Origin: a virus
Reading direction: 5' to 3' (one strand)
IMG/VR virus record: IMGVR_UViG_3300029266_001112
Span: 1 to 64,000 of that record
Length of the DNA stretch: 64,000 nucleotides
Shown here: piece after piece, positions 19,195 through 27,219 of the stretch
Layout: every line of letters starts with the position of its first letter
How positions within the stretch are numbered: position 1 is the stretch's first letter
The notes under the pieces: generated by a model
Databases searched by the model: none
Seen by the model: the letters and a program-made list of their open reading frames with translations, nothing else
What the model was told of the DNA's origin: nothing
Position numbers and translations under genes: made by a program

Positions 19195-19695
19195 ATGTTT
19201 ACCAAAAATCAGTTCTTGAAACTAATTTCAAGTGATCTTGCGTATGAACAAAATATGATCTATGCCATCGATAAGCATGGTAATGAACATCGTATGGAAA
19301 ATTTTGCAGATACCTTCGCAAACAAATCTGAAAACTCTATCAAAATTGAAAGAATGGAACATTTCAATAGCGAGATATTTTCATACTGCTTGGGTTTAGA
19401 AACTCAATATGACCATATTGGTCCTATAACATGTCATTCGTTTTATGCAGAAGCGGGCGCACATTCTTTCAAAATGCATTCTGATCCTGATAAGGTTATT
19501 ATATATTGTTGTGAAGGTGTTAAAACAATGGCAATGGAAGGTCATACTATGGGTGGCAATCCATTATTCACTTTGAAAAAAGGCGCAACTCTACATATTC
19601 CAGCAAATACCAGACATCAAGCATTTAATGAAAGTGAAGCACTCACGTTGAGTTTTGGGTTGGAAAAGTTTATAGAGGATAAAATACAAACCTAA
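19195..19695 (+). CDS. Cupin/JmjC-type putative Fe(II)/2-oxoglutarate oxygenase
   Basis: 166 residues. The second half is a cupin barrel with HSFYAEAGAHSFKMHSDPDKVIIYC, in which His95-x-Asp97 fits the HxD metal motif, then an EGVKTMAMEG segment like the GxKxW turn of Cupin_4/JmjC proteins, then GATLHIPANTRHQAF with distal His141 and a final SFGL strand (family: LYLPPGxWHxAExxxxxLSLSIGF). Known members such as RoxA/YcfD, MINA53 and NO66 hydroxylate Arg or His in ribosomal proteins. Protein hydroxylation is therefore plausible here but inferred. First gene of the island, 27 bases downstream of the sigma-70 promoter, overlapping the next gene by one base. Confidence 0.68.
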   Translation: MFTKNQFLKLISSDLAYEQNMIYAIDKHGNEHRMENFADTFANKSENSIKIERMEHFNSEIFSYCLGLETQYDHIGPITCHSFYAEAGAHSFKMHSDPDKVIIYCCEGVKTMAMEGHTMGGNPLFTLKKGATLHIPANTRHQAFNESEALTLSFGLEKFIEDKIQT

Positions 19696-20714
19696 TGTTT
19701 TGGTCAGTCTATCTTAAAACCACAGAAACTTGTCAATTAAACTGCAAGCACTGCTTCACATCTGGCAGTGCTGGTGCTAAAATTTATTGGAATACTACTA
19801 AAATAGTTGATTGGATACATAGATTTCGTGAAGAAAAACCAGCAAAAGGTGATGGAATACATTTAGAGTTTCATGGCGGCGAACCATTTTTAGTCCCAGT
19901 TGGTCAAATGCGAAAAGTTTACGATGCTTGTGATGGTCTTTGGGATAATATGAGTTGGGGCGCAACAACTAATTTAGTATACAAACTAAAAGATCAACAT
20001 AAAGAATTTATTAAGGGACCACTTCGAAATAGATTGGGTACTTCTTGGGATCGTAAAATAAGATTTGAAAATCAAAAACAATATAACCTCTGGCACAAAA
20101 ATGTTAAATCCCTCTTAGCGGATGGGGTAACCATACGTTTGTTTATTAGTCTTACGAAAGACACCCTAGCAAAAGACCCTATTGTATTACTGAGATGGTG
20201 TCGAAGATTGGGAGTTCAAGAGGTATCTTTAGAAAGATTGACTAACAACGGAAATGCAAGGCAAGCATCAGAAATATTTCCATCTAACAAAGAACTTGAT
20301 GCCTACTTTTTGAAAATGCACCAGCAAATCGTGGAGTATGGAGCAAGAGATTGGTTTGACAACGATTTTATGGAAAACGTCTACGCAAAGTTTGAAAAGA
20401 CCCACACCACTTGTGGAACTTTTTGTAGAGATTGTGAAACAAAATTATTCACAATAAATGGTGATGGTACTATCAGCGGATGCCCAAACTCAGCACCAGA
20501 ATTTCAATTCGGAACTTTAGATGATTCTATAAAAACTCTTATAAATAGTCCTAGAAGAATACGAACTATTATCGAAGAAAAAATGAGGAACCCTAATTGC
20601 CTTCAATGTCCTGTTGCAAAATTCTGTGGTGGTGATTGTCACCAATTGGGGTGGGAAGGCGATGTGTGTGGCGCACCTAAAAGTTTGATGATGGAATTAG
20701 CAAAGAATGTCTAG
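19695..20714 (+). CDS. Radical SAM/SPASM protein 1 (maturase-like)
   Basis: 339 residues. The radical SAM cluster motif CxxxCxxC is Cys13, Cys17, Cys20 (CQLNCKHC), followed by GGEP at 61-64, the SAM-contacting motif. The C-terminal third holds nine cysteines (240, 244, 247, 263, 302, 305, 311, 315, 325), including CPVAKFCGGDC, the SPASM signature for auxiliary [4Fe-4S] clusters. SPASM enzymes modify peptides and proteins: thioether or carbon-carbon crosslinks, or formylglycine in sulfatases. No sulfatase lies nearby; the next gene encodes a protein with a Cys/His-rich tail, so that protein is the most likely substrate. Confidence 0.9.
   Translation: MFWSVYLKTTETCQLNCKHCFTSGSAGAKIYWNTTKIVDWIHRFREEKPAKGDGIHLEFHGGEPFLVPVGQMRKVYDACDGLWDNMSWGATTNLVYKLKDQHKEFIKGPLRNRLGTSWDRKIRFENQKQYNLWHKNVKSLLADGVTIRLFISLTKDTLAKDPIVLLRWCRRLGVQEVSLERLTNNGNARQASEIFPSNKELDAYFLKMHQQIVEYGARDWFDNDFMENVYAKFEKTHTTCGTFCRDCETKLFTINGDGTISGCPNSAPEFQFGTLDDSIKTLINSPRRIRTIIEEKMRNPNCLQCPVAKFCGGDCHQLGWEGDVCGAPKSLMMELAKNV
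20540..20547 (+). promoter_or_regulatory. Possible internal late promoter TATAAATA upstream of the tailed protein
   Basis: An exact octamer inside the 3' part of radical SAM gene 1, 184 bases before the start of the 284-residue tailed protein. If used, it would allow late expression of that protein independently of the first enzymes. Confidence 0.4.
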
Positions 20715-20723
20715 GAGATAAAA

Positions 20724-21578
20724 ATGGCAATATCAGACCCTATTACAGAAAATCCTGTAATTACAAAATATAAACAGTTTGTAACTGATAAGATTAATAG
20801 TGCTATCGTATTTGGTGATGATAACTTACCTGACCAATCAACTGCAAGTTTTTTTTCTGGGACCACAACTGGAATAACAACCACCCCAGATTTGACTGAT
20901 GCTCCAATAACTGCTGCAAATATTTTTGCTGTGCTTTTGAAGGATGTTAATCAATACACCAGAGTTAGAAAGTTTACGGCAGCACGAACTGTACTAGATG
21001 CTTTTGGTAATCCACTGACAGCAGCAGTACCACTCAATAATGAACCCATATTAGCAACCAATGTTGCAGCATCCACCAATGCACAACAAGAAAATCTATT
21101 TGCGTGTGAATGGGCGACTGCTTTGAAAACCATTGTCGCAGCAGGTAACACCACTTTAGACCTTTCCACAACTACTGCATTTTTTACTAAATGGGGTACT
21201 TATGGTGTCGGTGGACAACCAGACACTCTTTCAGAAGCAACATTATCTGGAGTTTCTGCTGATGCCGCATGTGTTGCAGCAACTCAAAAGTATGGTATAG
21301 CATTGCGAGGTTCTGCTCAAATCGGAGTTCCTTTTACTGCGAATGGTGTTGGAATCCTAACTGCCAAACATAGTTTTACTATTGATTCTGCTGATGTTGA
21401 TCATTCGATGATTATCTCAGGAGATTTGATTAACGATGTAGATTTAGAATCGTTATTTAATAATCTTTATAACGCATGGAAAACTGTTGCCTTAGATGCT
21501 ACTGCAACTGGATATACTGAATCTGTATGTCACTCAAATTGCCATTCTAATTGTCATAATTCAAGGAATAGGAGATAG
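20724..21578 (+). CDS. 284-residue protein with Cys/His-repeat C-terminal tail; candidate modification substrate
   Basis: The body (1-265) is not recognised; it is rich in Thr, Ala and Ser, has only two cysteines (in LFACEW and DAACVA), and looks like a virion or exported protein rather than an enzyme. No signal peptide is visible. The last 16 residues are CHSNCHSNCHNSRNRR (269-284): three tetrad repeats CH[SN][NS] ending in an arginine-rich tip. Repeats are coded by different synonymous codons (TGT CAC TCA AAT, TGC CAT TCT AAT), so similarity is kept at protein level. It sits between a radical SAM/SPASM gene and further modification enzymes, with a good ribosome binding site (GGAGAT). By analogy with RiPP precursors, the tail would be the core. 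This is inference. Confidence 0.7.
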   Translation: MAISDPITENPVITKYKQFVTDKINSAIVFGDDNLPDQSTASFFSGTTTGITTTPDLTDAPITAANIFAVLLKDVNQYTRVRKFTAARTVLDAFGNPLTAAVPLNNEPILATNVAASTNAQQENLFACEWATALKTIVAAGNTTLDLSTTTAFFTKWGTYGVGGQPDTLSEATLSGVSADAACVAATQKYGIALRGSAQIGVPFTANGVGILTAKHSFTIDSADVDHSMIISGDLINDVDLESLFNNLYNAWKTVALDATATGYTESVCHSNCHSNCHNSRNRR

Positions 21579-21585
21579 TTTTATT

Positions 21586-22239
21586 ATGAGTAACTATGTT
21601 ACAGTGACAGCACCATTGGGAATTGACGATCTACAAAAATACTTTTCCGATAATGATATAAATTTTATCATTGATTATGAGAACAGCGAACTGCAAGGCG
21701 AAAAACTTCTAGTTTATTTGAGTAATTTGGAATTACCGTGCGATATTAAAATTAAAGGGAAAGACTTAGAAAGTCTAGCAGAAATCTATCTTCAGTTCCC
21801 TCAAATTGTAAGTATTAAAGTTTTAGAAGAGTTTATTATTGAGGTTCTACTGGCAAGAAAAAAATTATCTTTAGAATATTTAAATTCTTATCAGGATTTT
21901 ATTGACAATAATGAGGAAATGCTTGATACATGGATAAAAAAGTTAGACTCACTAACCCTTTACAATATGTATATTATTCAAGATGATTCCATAACAGATT
22001 GGGTGAAAGGTCATAAAGAAGACGATACAGATGACATTAAAGGAATTAATTTTGTATCAGTATTGAAGCATGAAGACTTTTATTATTACTACAACGGTTT
22101 AGATACAGAGAATTTGACTTATTATTCAAAATATTTCAACGAATATATGTTTAATGGAAAAGGTCTATTCGATTACTGGTCATATCAAAAAAATCCACTT
22201 TTCTTATTGACTTGGGGAGTTGGTGCAGGAGAAGTTTAA
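21586..22239 (+). CDS. Unrecognised island protein A (217 residues)
   Basis: The start ATG at 21586 follows AGGAATAGGAGATAG, a strong ribosome binding site, and lies just after the stop of the tailed protein; an upstream in-frame start would overlap that gene and is less likely. The protein is acidic and rich in Tyr, Asp and Leu: a beta-alpha N-terminal part with LVYLSNLELPCDIKI, a helical middle, and an aromatic C-terminus ending NPLFLLTWGVGAGEV. It has no metal-binding motif and no known family that I recognise. Its place directly after the candidate substrate and before a radical SAM gene would fit an adaptor, recognition or chaperone role for maturation. Function unknown. Confidence 0.65.
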   Translation: MSNYVTVTAPLGIDDLQKYFSDNDINFIIDYENSELQGEKLLVYLSNLELPCDIKIKGKDLESLAEIYLQFPQIVSIKVLEEFIIEVLLARKKLSLEYLNSYQDFIDNNEEMLDTWIKKLDSLTLYNMYIIQDDSITDWVKGHKEDDTDDIKGINFVSVLKHEDFYYYYNGLDTENLTYYSKYFNEYMFNGKGLFDYWSYQKNPLFLLTWGVGAGEV

Positions 22240-23280
22240 TTGGATTTAGTAGATTTCATTTTAAGAGATAAAAGAGATAAGCAGCAAGAATACACAATTC
22301 ATTTGTTTGAGTTTTGTAATCTATCTTGCCCGTTTTGCTGGCAAGACCACGACAACATTGTGGGTATTGATACTGTATTGGACAAGTTGGAATCAATAGA
22401 AAAGTTCTTTCAAAAAGAGATGAGAAAACATGTAGTTTTAAACATCATGGGTGGTGAAATTTTTGCTGATGAAATTTTTGATGAAAAACTAAAAAATGAT
22501 TATATTTCTCTTGCACAAGGCATAACAGACTTAGGGAAAAAATATAAGTTTGAAAGCATAGGGATTAATTGGGTCACTAACCTTGTGATTAGTAAAAGAG
22601 ACTACGTGCGCGACCTGTTGAAGGCGTGTAGGGATATGGGATGCAACTCAAAACTGGTAACTTCATATGATCCTAGAGGTAGATTCAATAAACCAAACTT
22701 GGAAATTTTCAAGGAAAATGTGTATAATTTCTGGGATGATCTCGAAGGAATTGGTGTTCTTTTAACCAAGTCTAATATTAAATATTGGTTGACTGATCCT
22801 AAAGATTTTATGCACGAATTATATCATAAGGGCGTAAAGGTTTATGCTGATTACTACATGCCTGATTGTCAAGCAGAAAGAAGTATGCCAACAGACAAAG
22901 AGCATTATGATATTTTCACACATTTTATAGATAACTATCCTAAGATTGATCCAATTCGTTCTTGGATAGAAAATGAGCGAAATGTTGTTTCGTGTAGATC
23001 ATCTAAACTAGTTCTTGAGGATGGTACGATGTGTTTATGCGGAAATCTTGTTCAAGAACCAAGAGATAAAGCAATGTATAAAACTGATATTCAGAAGGCG
23101 AACAATAAACCTATTGAAAAAGCATTTATTGAAAAGTATAATTGTTCCACTTGTGAATATTTTCATAGATGTACTCTTGGATGTTTCATGGCACATGATT
23201 ACAAATATGCGGAGGAAGTTTTTGATGAATGTGTTTATAAAATGACACATAGATATATTGAAAATAAAGGACTTCGATGA
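22240..23280 (+). CDS. Radical SAM/SPASM-like protein 2
   Basis: 346 residues from a TTG start at 22240, one base after the previous stop and 8 bases downstream of AGGAG. CxxxCxxC is Cys26, Cys30, Cys33 (CNLSCPFC), and GGE at 71-73 is the SAM-contacting motif. The C-terminus has CRSSK, then CLCGN and CSTCEYFHRCTLGC, with cysteines at 252, 265, 267, 302, 305, 311, 315 and 331, a SPASM-like auxiliary cluster domain. Probably another peptide- or protein-modifying enzyme. No in-frame ATG precedes the motif at a usable place. Confidence 0.87.
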   Translation: MDLVDFILRDKRDKQQEYTIHLFEFCNLSCPFCWQDHDNIVGIDTVLDKLESIEKFFQKEMRKHVVLNIMGGEIFADEIFDEKLKNDYISLAQGITDLGKKYKFESIGINWVTNLVISKRDYVRDLLKACRDMGCNSKLVTSYDPRGRFNKPNLEIFKENVYNFWDDLEGIGVLLTKSNIKYWLTDPKDFMHELYHKGVKVYADYYMPDCQAERSMPTDKEHYDIFTHFIDNYPKIDPIRSWIENERNVVSCRSSKLVLEDGTMCLCGNLVQEPRDKAMYKTDIQKANNKPIEKAFIEKYNCSTCEYFHRCTLGCFMAHDYKYAEEVFDECVYKMTHRYIENKGLR

Positions 23281-23281
23281 A

Positions 23282-23932
23282 ATGTTTTATTATGCCAACT
23301 GTGATAATTCTCCAATAAGTCAAACACTTTTAAATAGATTTACATCAAGAACTAAACTTCTAACCAATCCGATTAAAGATATTGACATTGAATATAATGT
23401 ATGTTATACTGTATTCGATTATTTGGTTGATAAGGAATTACCACCTTGCATTCATTTTTTAGATAATTTTTTGAGTAGTGAGGTGTACGTGTTTAGTACT
23501 TCTTTGTCAAGTAATTTATTATCTAAAGTAGATAGTAAATCTATGGTAGAAGATTATATTACTCAATTCACAGGATCACCTAAAACTGCAATTAATAATG
23601 ATTATGAACTAGGGTGGGTTGGGATAGAAAAATCTAAAGATTGTACGATAATGTCTAATATCCAAATCAATGGGATATATAGAAAAAGTCTGACCAGAAG
23701 ACAAGAGGTTGACTTTTATAGAACTATGGTAAATTTTTGTAGAAATGAAATAAAGATTAGACCTCTTTATGCTCCTACTGCCAAGACATTAAAATCACAA
23801 ATGAACAAAATGTCCAATCATCCAGATAGTGCCATAATGGAATCTCCTTATACTTCCAAAATTTTGAAAGGGTTTAAAAAGACTAAATTACAAATAGATG
23901 GCAGTGAATTGGAGTTTTATAAAAGTGATTAA
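23282..23932 (+). CDS. Unrecognised island protein B (216 residues)
   Basis: ATG at 23282 one base after the previous stop; AAAGGA about 10 bases upstream serves as ribosome binding site (a TTG at 23258 is a weaker alternative). The protein contains MFYYANCDNSPISQ, an ELGWVGIEKSKDCTIMSN segment and a basic C-terminus (KILKGFKKTKLQ). No motif identifies a family. It lies between a radical SAM/SPASM gene and the B12-type radical SAM gene and overlaps the latter by 8 bases. It may be a partner of these enzymes; this is inferred from position only. Confidence 0.62.
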   Translation: MFYYANCDNSPISQTLLNRFTSRTKLLTNPIKDIDIEYNVCYTVFDYLVDKELPPCIHFLDNFLSSEVYVFSTSLSSNLLSKVDSKSMVEDYITQFTGSPKTAINNDYELGWVGIEKSKDCTIMSNIQINGIYRKSLTRRQEVDFYRTMVNFCRNEIKIRPLYAPTAKTLKSQMNKMSNHPDSAIMESPYTSKILKGFKKTKLQIDGSELEFYKSD

Positions 23933-25556
23933 AATTGGATATATTAATCCTGCTGGAATTCCATCAAGGACAGAATTTAATTATCATTGGATGCTTTTTA
24001 AATGTTTCTATGAAGATTTTGGAAAATATCCAAACGACTTTGAGTGGGTTGAACCTATATTCAAATGGAATGAAGTGAGCATTCAAGACTGTCTTGATAA
24101 TTTAAAAGATTGTTCTATTGTTTTTTTCACTAACTATGTGTGGAATTATAAGATCAATGAAAAAATACGAGAAGGACTTGATCCAAAGACTATAGTTGTT
24201 CTAGGTGGACCACAACAAGACCCAGATATAATAAAAGACTATGATTACGTGGCAGACCCCCTTGCTCCTGGTGAGGTTTTTGTTCAGTATTTCCTTGATA
24301 TGTTCATGGAAAATAATATAGAAACTTCTAGAATTCCTTTTTATCTGGGAAGTTCTGTAAAAGCACCTTTACCTTTTGGTCATACGAATGTGTATAGGAG
24401 ATGTGAAAATTATTTCACTAAGCAGTATGAACACTTTATTAAAAATATAGACTTATATGAACGAATAACCTTAATATATGAAAGCACTAGAGGTTGTCCA
24501 TTTAAATGCTCTTACTGCGAATGGGGTGGTGGTACAGGCACAAAAGTTTTGAAAAAACCGATGGATGTGATCGAAGATGAGATGCTTTTTATTGGACAGT
24601 TCAAAGGTGTTCATATAGACTTGTGTGATGCCAATACTGGGATGTTCAAAGATCGTGATAGAGAAATGATGATGCATATGGTAAAAAATGGTGTGCAAAT
24701 AGGTGAAAATTTATCTGTACTAAAGACCTTAAAACTAGAACAGAAAAAGGAAATGCTTGACTTTATGATTGAGCATGATATTACTAGACAAGTTATAAGT
24801 ATCAGTCTGCAATCCATTTCAGAAGAAGCAAGAAGAATAGCAAATAGAAGAGACCTCACTGAAGAAGAAACTTACGAATTAGTAGACCATCTAACCAATA
24901 AGTGGAATAACTTTAAAGATAAAGAACTATGGTTAGATTTAGAATTAATCTTAGGTATGCCTGGTTCAACACTTGAAGACTTCTATGAAGAGTTTAGAGT
25001 ATACTATAGAATTGGATTGAACGTATGGGATGATAGTAGATATCCTTATATGGTTCTACCTGCAACTGAAGCAGCAAGCGTGGAATATAAAGAGAAGTAT
25101 AAAATAAAAACTTCTAAAGTATTAACTCAATTTGATGGTAATTATAGTGGAAAATGGGATGATGTTGAAGTAAATCAAATATATGGAAACGTGACATATG
25201 AGTATGATACCATAGTTGAATGTTTTTCATACACATTTGAAGAATACTTAGAGATGTTTATGATGAATCTGTTCACTCCACACATAGGTCTAAGTTTTAT
25301 AAATGAATACACTACCTATGAAAATGTGTCTGAGGTCTCAAAAGAATTATGGAATATACTCAACGATATACCTATATTTTTTGTCTATAAAGAATTGATA
25401 AGAAATATATTCTCTGATAATGTTCCACATAGTATGGATAAATTTGATGTAGGTAGTTTTTCTGGAAAGGGCATTATTGACGAAATGAAAGATTTATTAG
25501 ATACAAATGAAAAATTAATAAGGAGAAGACTAGATGAATTCTGTGGAAATTTATGA
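23925..25556 (+). CDS. B12-binding-type radical SAM protein
   Basis: 543 residues from a GTG start overlapping the previous gene (GGAG 10 bases upstream; an ATG at 23898 is possible but would add nine residues before the conserved KIGYINP start). Residues 1-130 have the layout of a cobalamin-binding domain (KIGYINP, then VFFTNYVWN, VVLGGPQQDPD, DYVADPLAPGE). The radical SAM motif is Cys191, Cys195, Cys198 in STRGCPFKCSYCEWGGGTG, and QVISISLQS with ELILGMPGST further match this class. Known relatives methylate unactivated carbons, rearrange carbon skeletons or make modified peptides. Cobalamin binding here is by domain layout, without the classical DxHxxG being visible, so base-off binding may differ. 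Confidence 0.85.
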   Translation: MIKIGYINPAGIPSRTEFNYHWMLFKCFYEDFGKYPNDFEWVEPIFKWNEVSIQDCLDNLKDCSIVFFTNYVWNYKINEKIREGLDPKTIVVLGGPQQDPDIIKDYDYVADPLAPGEVFVQYFLDMFMENNIETSRIPFYLGSSVKAPLPFGHTNVYRRCENYFTKQYEHFIKNIDLYERITLIYESTRGCPFKCSYCEWGGGTGTKVLKKPMDVIEDEMLFIGQFKGVHIDLCDANTGMFKDRDREMMMHMVKNGVQIGENLSVLKTLKLEQKKEMLDFMIEHDITRQVISISLQSISEEARRIANRRDLTEEETYELVDHLTNKWNNFKDKELWLDLELILGMPGSTLEDFYEEFRVYYRIGLNVWDDSRYPYMVLPATEAASVEYKEKYKIKTSKVLTQFDGNYSGKWDDVEVNQIYGNVTYEYDTIVECFSYTFEEYLEMFMMNLFTPHIGLSFINEYTTYENVSEVSKELWNILNDIPIFFVYKELIRNIFSDNVPHSMDKFDVGSFSGKGIIDEMKDLLDTNEKLIRRRLDEFCGNL

Positions 25557-26064
25557 CGATTTTTTAAATAAAGATGAATTAAACTATATAAAGAAAACTT
25601 TCTCTATGGATAATCCAGAGATTGATGCTCTACCAAGGTTTGATATGCAGAAAAACACGGCAACAAATATTAAAAATCTCATGAAGGGGTTTCCAAATTT
25701 AAACAAGGCAAAGACTATTGCACTATGTAAAGATTCGAGTATAAGCAAGGTTGCGATAGCACACTTAATTAATATTGTCAAGTATGAAGAAGATAATAGT
25801 GAGAATATGATTTGGGAACCGCATCACGATGGCACGGAGTCTAAAATCATCACTTTGTTCTTTATAGATATAGATAAGGATGGTTGGCAAGGTGGCGAGT
25901 TGGATATTTATAGTTCACTTGATATTTTTGAATATCCAAAAAACAAAACTAGAATAGAACCAAAACCAGGTAGATTGGTTGTTTTTAATAGTTCTATGAT
26001 CCATGGCATTAAACCATATTTCGGTAAAACGCCAAGGATGACTGTAAGTGTGGGGTGGGAATAA
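25534..26064 (+). CDS. 2-oxoglutarate/Fe(II) oxygenase 1 (prolyl 4-hydroxylase-like)
   Basis: 176 residues, starting at an ATG 23 bases inside the preceding gene after AAGGAG. The fold is a double-stranded beta-helix: EPHHDGTES with His97-His98-Asp99 (HxD), GGELDIYS, PGRLVVFNSSMIHGI with distal His157, and Arg168 in PRMTVSVGW positioned for the 2-oxoglutarate C5 carboxylate. This is the P4H/2OG-FeII_Oxy type, which hydroxylates amino acid side chains or small molecules. In this operon, hydroxylation of a peptide or protein side chain is the natural suggestion. Confidence 0.88.
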   Translation: MNSVEIYDDFLNKDELNYIKKTFSMDNPEIDALPRFDMQKNTATNIKNLMKGFPNLNKAKTIALCKDSSISKVAIAHLINIVKYEEDNSENMIWEPHHDGTESKIITLFFIDIDKDGWQGGELDIYSSLDIFEYPKNKTRIEPKPGRLVVFNSSMIHGIKPYFGKTPRMTVSVGWE

Positions 26065-26065
26065 A

Positions 26066-26620
26066 ATGAATATAGACAAAAATTCTGGAAGTTTCATCGA
26101 AAATAATCCTGATATGTTTATTCATATAAAGGACACTCTTCCAAAATTAAAATGGTTGCGCCTCAAGCGGAGTGATTCCAAAAAATCAGATAGATGGCAG
26201 AGTGTTGCTTGGAATTATTATTTTCACTCTATGAAAAAGAAAATGTTAGAGACCGCAGACTTACTTTGGGAAACTTATTTACCTTGGGAAACCGAAAAGA
26301 ATTTAGATTATTACACTATGTGGAATGGTACAGATACTGGTTCGTGCGAATGGCATCATGATACTGAGGGTGGTAATCTACAGTTTAATTTGTATTTTAC
26401 AGATTTAGACCCAAATGGTGGTGGTGAGATTATGTTTAGGAACATGGAACAAAATAAGAAAATTACTACCTTTCATTTACCTAAAAAGTATGATATAATT
26501 ATGAGTAGTGTTGGTAATGACCTAAAATTTCAACATAGAGTTGAGCATACCAAAAATCCAAAACAAGAAAGAATAACCATGCTGTTCAGATTTAAGGTGA
26601 AGGAATCTCCATGGAAATGA
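26066..26620 (+). CDS. 2-oxoglutarate/Fe(II) oxygenase 2
   Basis: 184 residues from the ATG right after the preceding stop. HxD is His97-His98-Asp99 in CEWHHDTEGG, followed by FNLYFTDLDPNGGGEIMFRN, FHLPKKYDIIMSS and distal His157 in KFQHRVE; Arg169 in ERITMLFRF is the probable 2-oxoglutarate binder. It is closely paralogous to the next protein and more distant from oxygenase 1. An upstream GTG at 26048 is possible but unneeded. Expected activity: Fe(II)- and 2-oxoglutarate-dependent hydroxylation of an unknown substrate. Confidence 0.87.
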   Translation: MNIDKNSGSFIENNPDMFIHIKDTLPKLKWLRLKRSDSKKSDRWQSVAWNYYFHSMKKKMLETADLLWETYLPWETEKNLDYYTMWNGTDTGSCEWHHDTEGGNLQFNLYFTDLDPNGGGEIMFRNMEQNKKITTFHLPKKYDIIMSSVGNDLKFQHRVEHTKNPKQERITMLFRFKVKESPWK

Positions 26621-27219
26621 GAGATAAAGGGTATCTCACTGAAAATAGACAAGATATGTTTATTCACATTGAAAATACCATTCCAAAACTAAAATGGTTA
26701 AATATGAATACGGATAGTAAAGATACTATTCCAAAAATGCCATGGGCAAAATCTAAAGACTGTAGGAATTATAGCATTCCTTGGAATTATCATTTGAAGG
26801 GTATGCGAAAAAAAATAAAAAAAACTGCTGACCTGCTCTACGATACATATTTGTCTAAGTATGAAGACCCCATGGATTACTTCGGAAATCAAAATGATAG
26901 ACGGTTAATATATTCATATATTTGGAATGGCACTTCTTCTGGTTCGGATGTCTGGCACAACGATTTAATTGAAGGTGCGAATGTTTTCTTTTTACTATAT
27001 TTTACAGATATGGAATTGGGGTCTGGTGGCGAAATTATGTTTAGGAACATGGAAGAAAATAAACGTGTAACTTGTTTCCATTTACCTAAAAAATACGATC
27101 TTATATTAGGTAGTCAAGACTTAAAATTTCAGCACAGAGTTGAAGATTTTCGAAAACCTTCTATGCAAAGAATTACTCTGAACTTCGGATTTAATATAAA
27201 GAACTCGCCGTGGACCTAA
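26611..27219 (+). CDS. 2-oxoglutarate/Fe(II) oxygenase 3, paralogue of oxygenase 2
   Basis: 202 residues, ATG overlapping the preceding gene by 10 bases with AAGGAA upstream. His116-Asn117-Asp118 (HxD) in VWHNDLIEG, GGEIMFRNMEENKRV, FHLPKKYDLILGS, distal His175 in KFQHRVED and Arg187 in MQRITLNFGF complete the catalytic set. Blocks such as GGEIMFRNME and FHLPKKYD are shared almost unchanged with oxygenase 2, so the two arose by tandem duplication. They differ in the N-terminal third, where a KSKDCRNYSIPWNYHLKGM segment replaces the shorter one, suggesting different substrates. Confidence 0.88.
   Translation: MEMRDKGYLTENRQDMFIHIENTIPKLKWLNMNTDSKDTIPKMPWAKSKDCRNYSIPWNYHLKGMRKKIKKTADLLYDTYLSKYEDPMDYFGNQNDRRLIYSYIWNGTSSGSDVWHNDLIEGANVFFLLYFTDMELGSGGEIMFRNMEENKRVTCFHLPKKYDLILGSQDLKFQHRVEDFRKPSMQRITLNFGFNIKNSPWT

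Noticed and set aside
19695-20714. Radical SAM protein 1 as an anaerobic sulfatase maturase
   Set aside because: No sulfatase gene or CxPSR-type target is visible in this window, so the name would overstate the evidence.
21496-21585. Earlier start for island protein A inside the tailed-protein gene
   Set aside because: ATG 21586 has a strong ribosome binding site right after the preceding stop; the earlier start would need a 83-base overlap.
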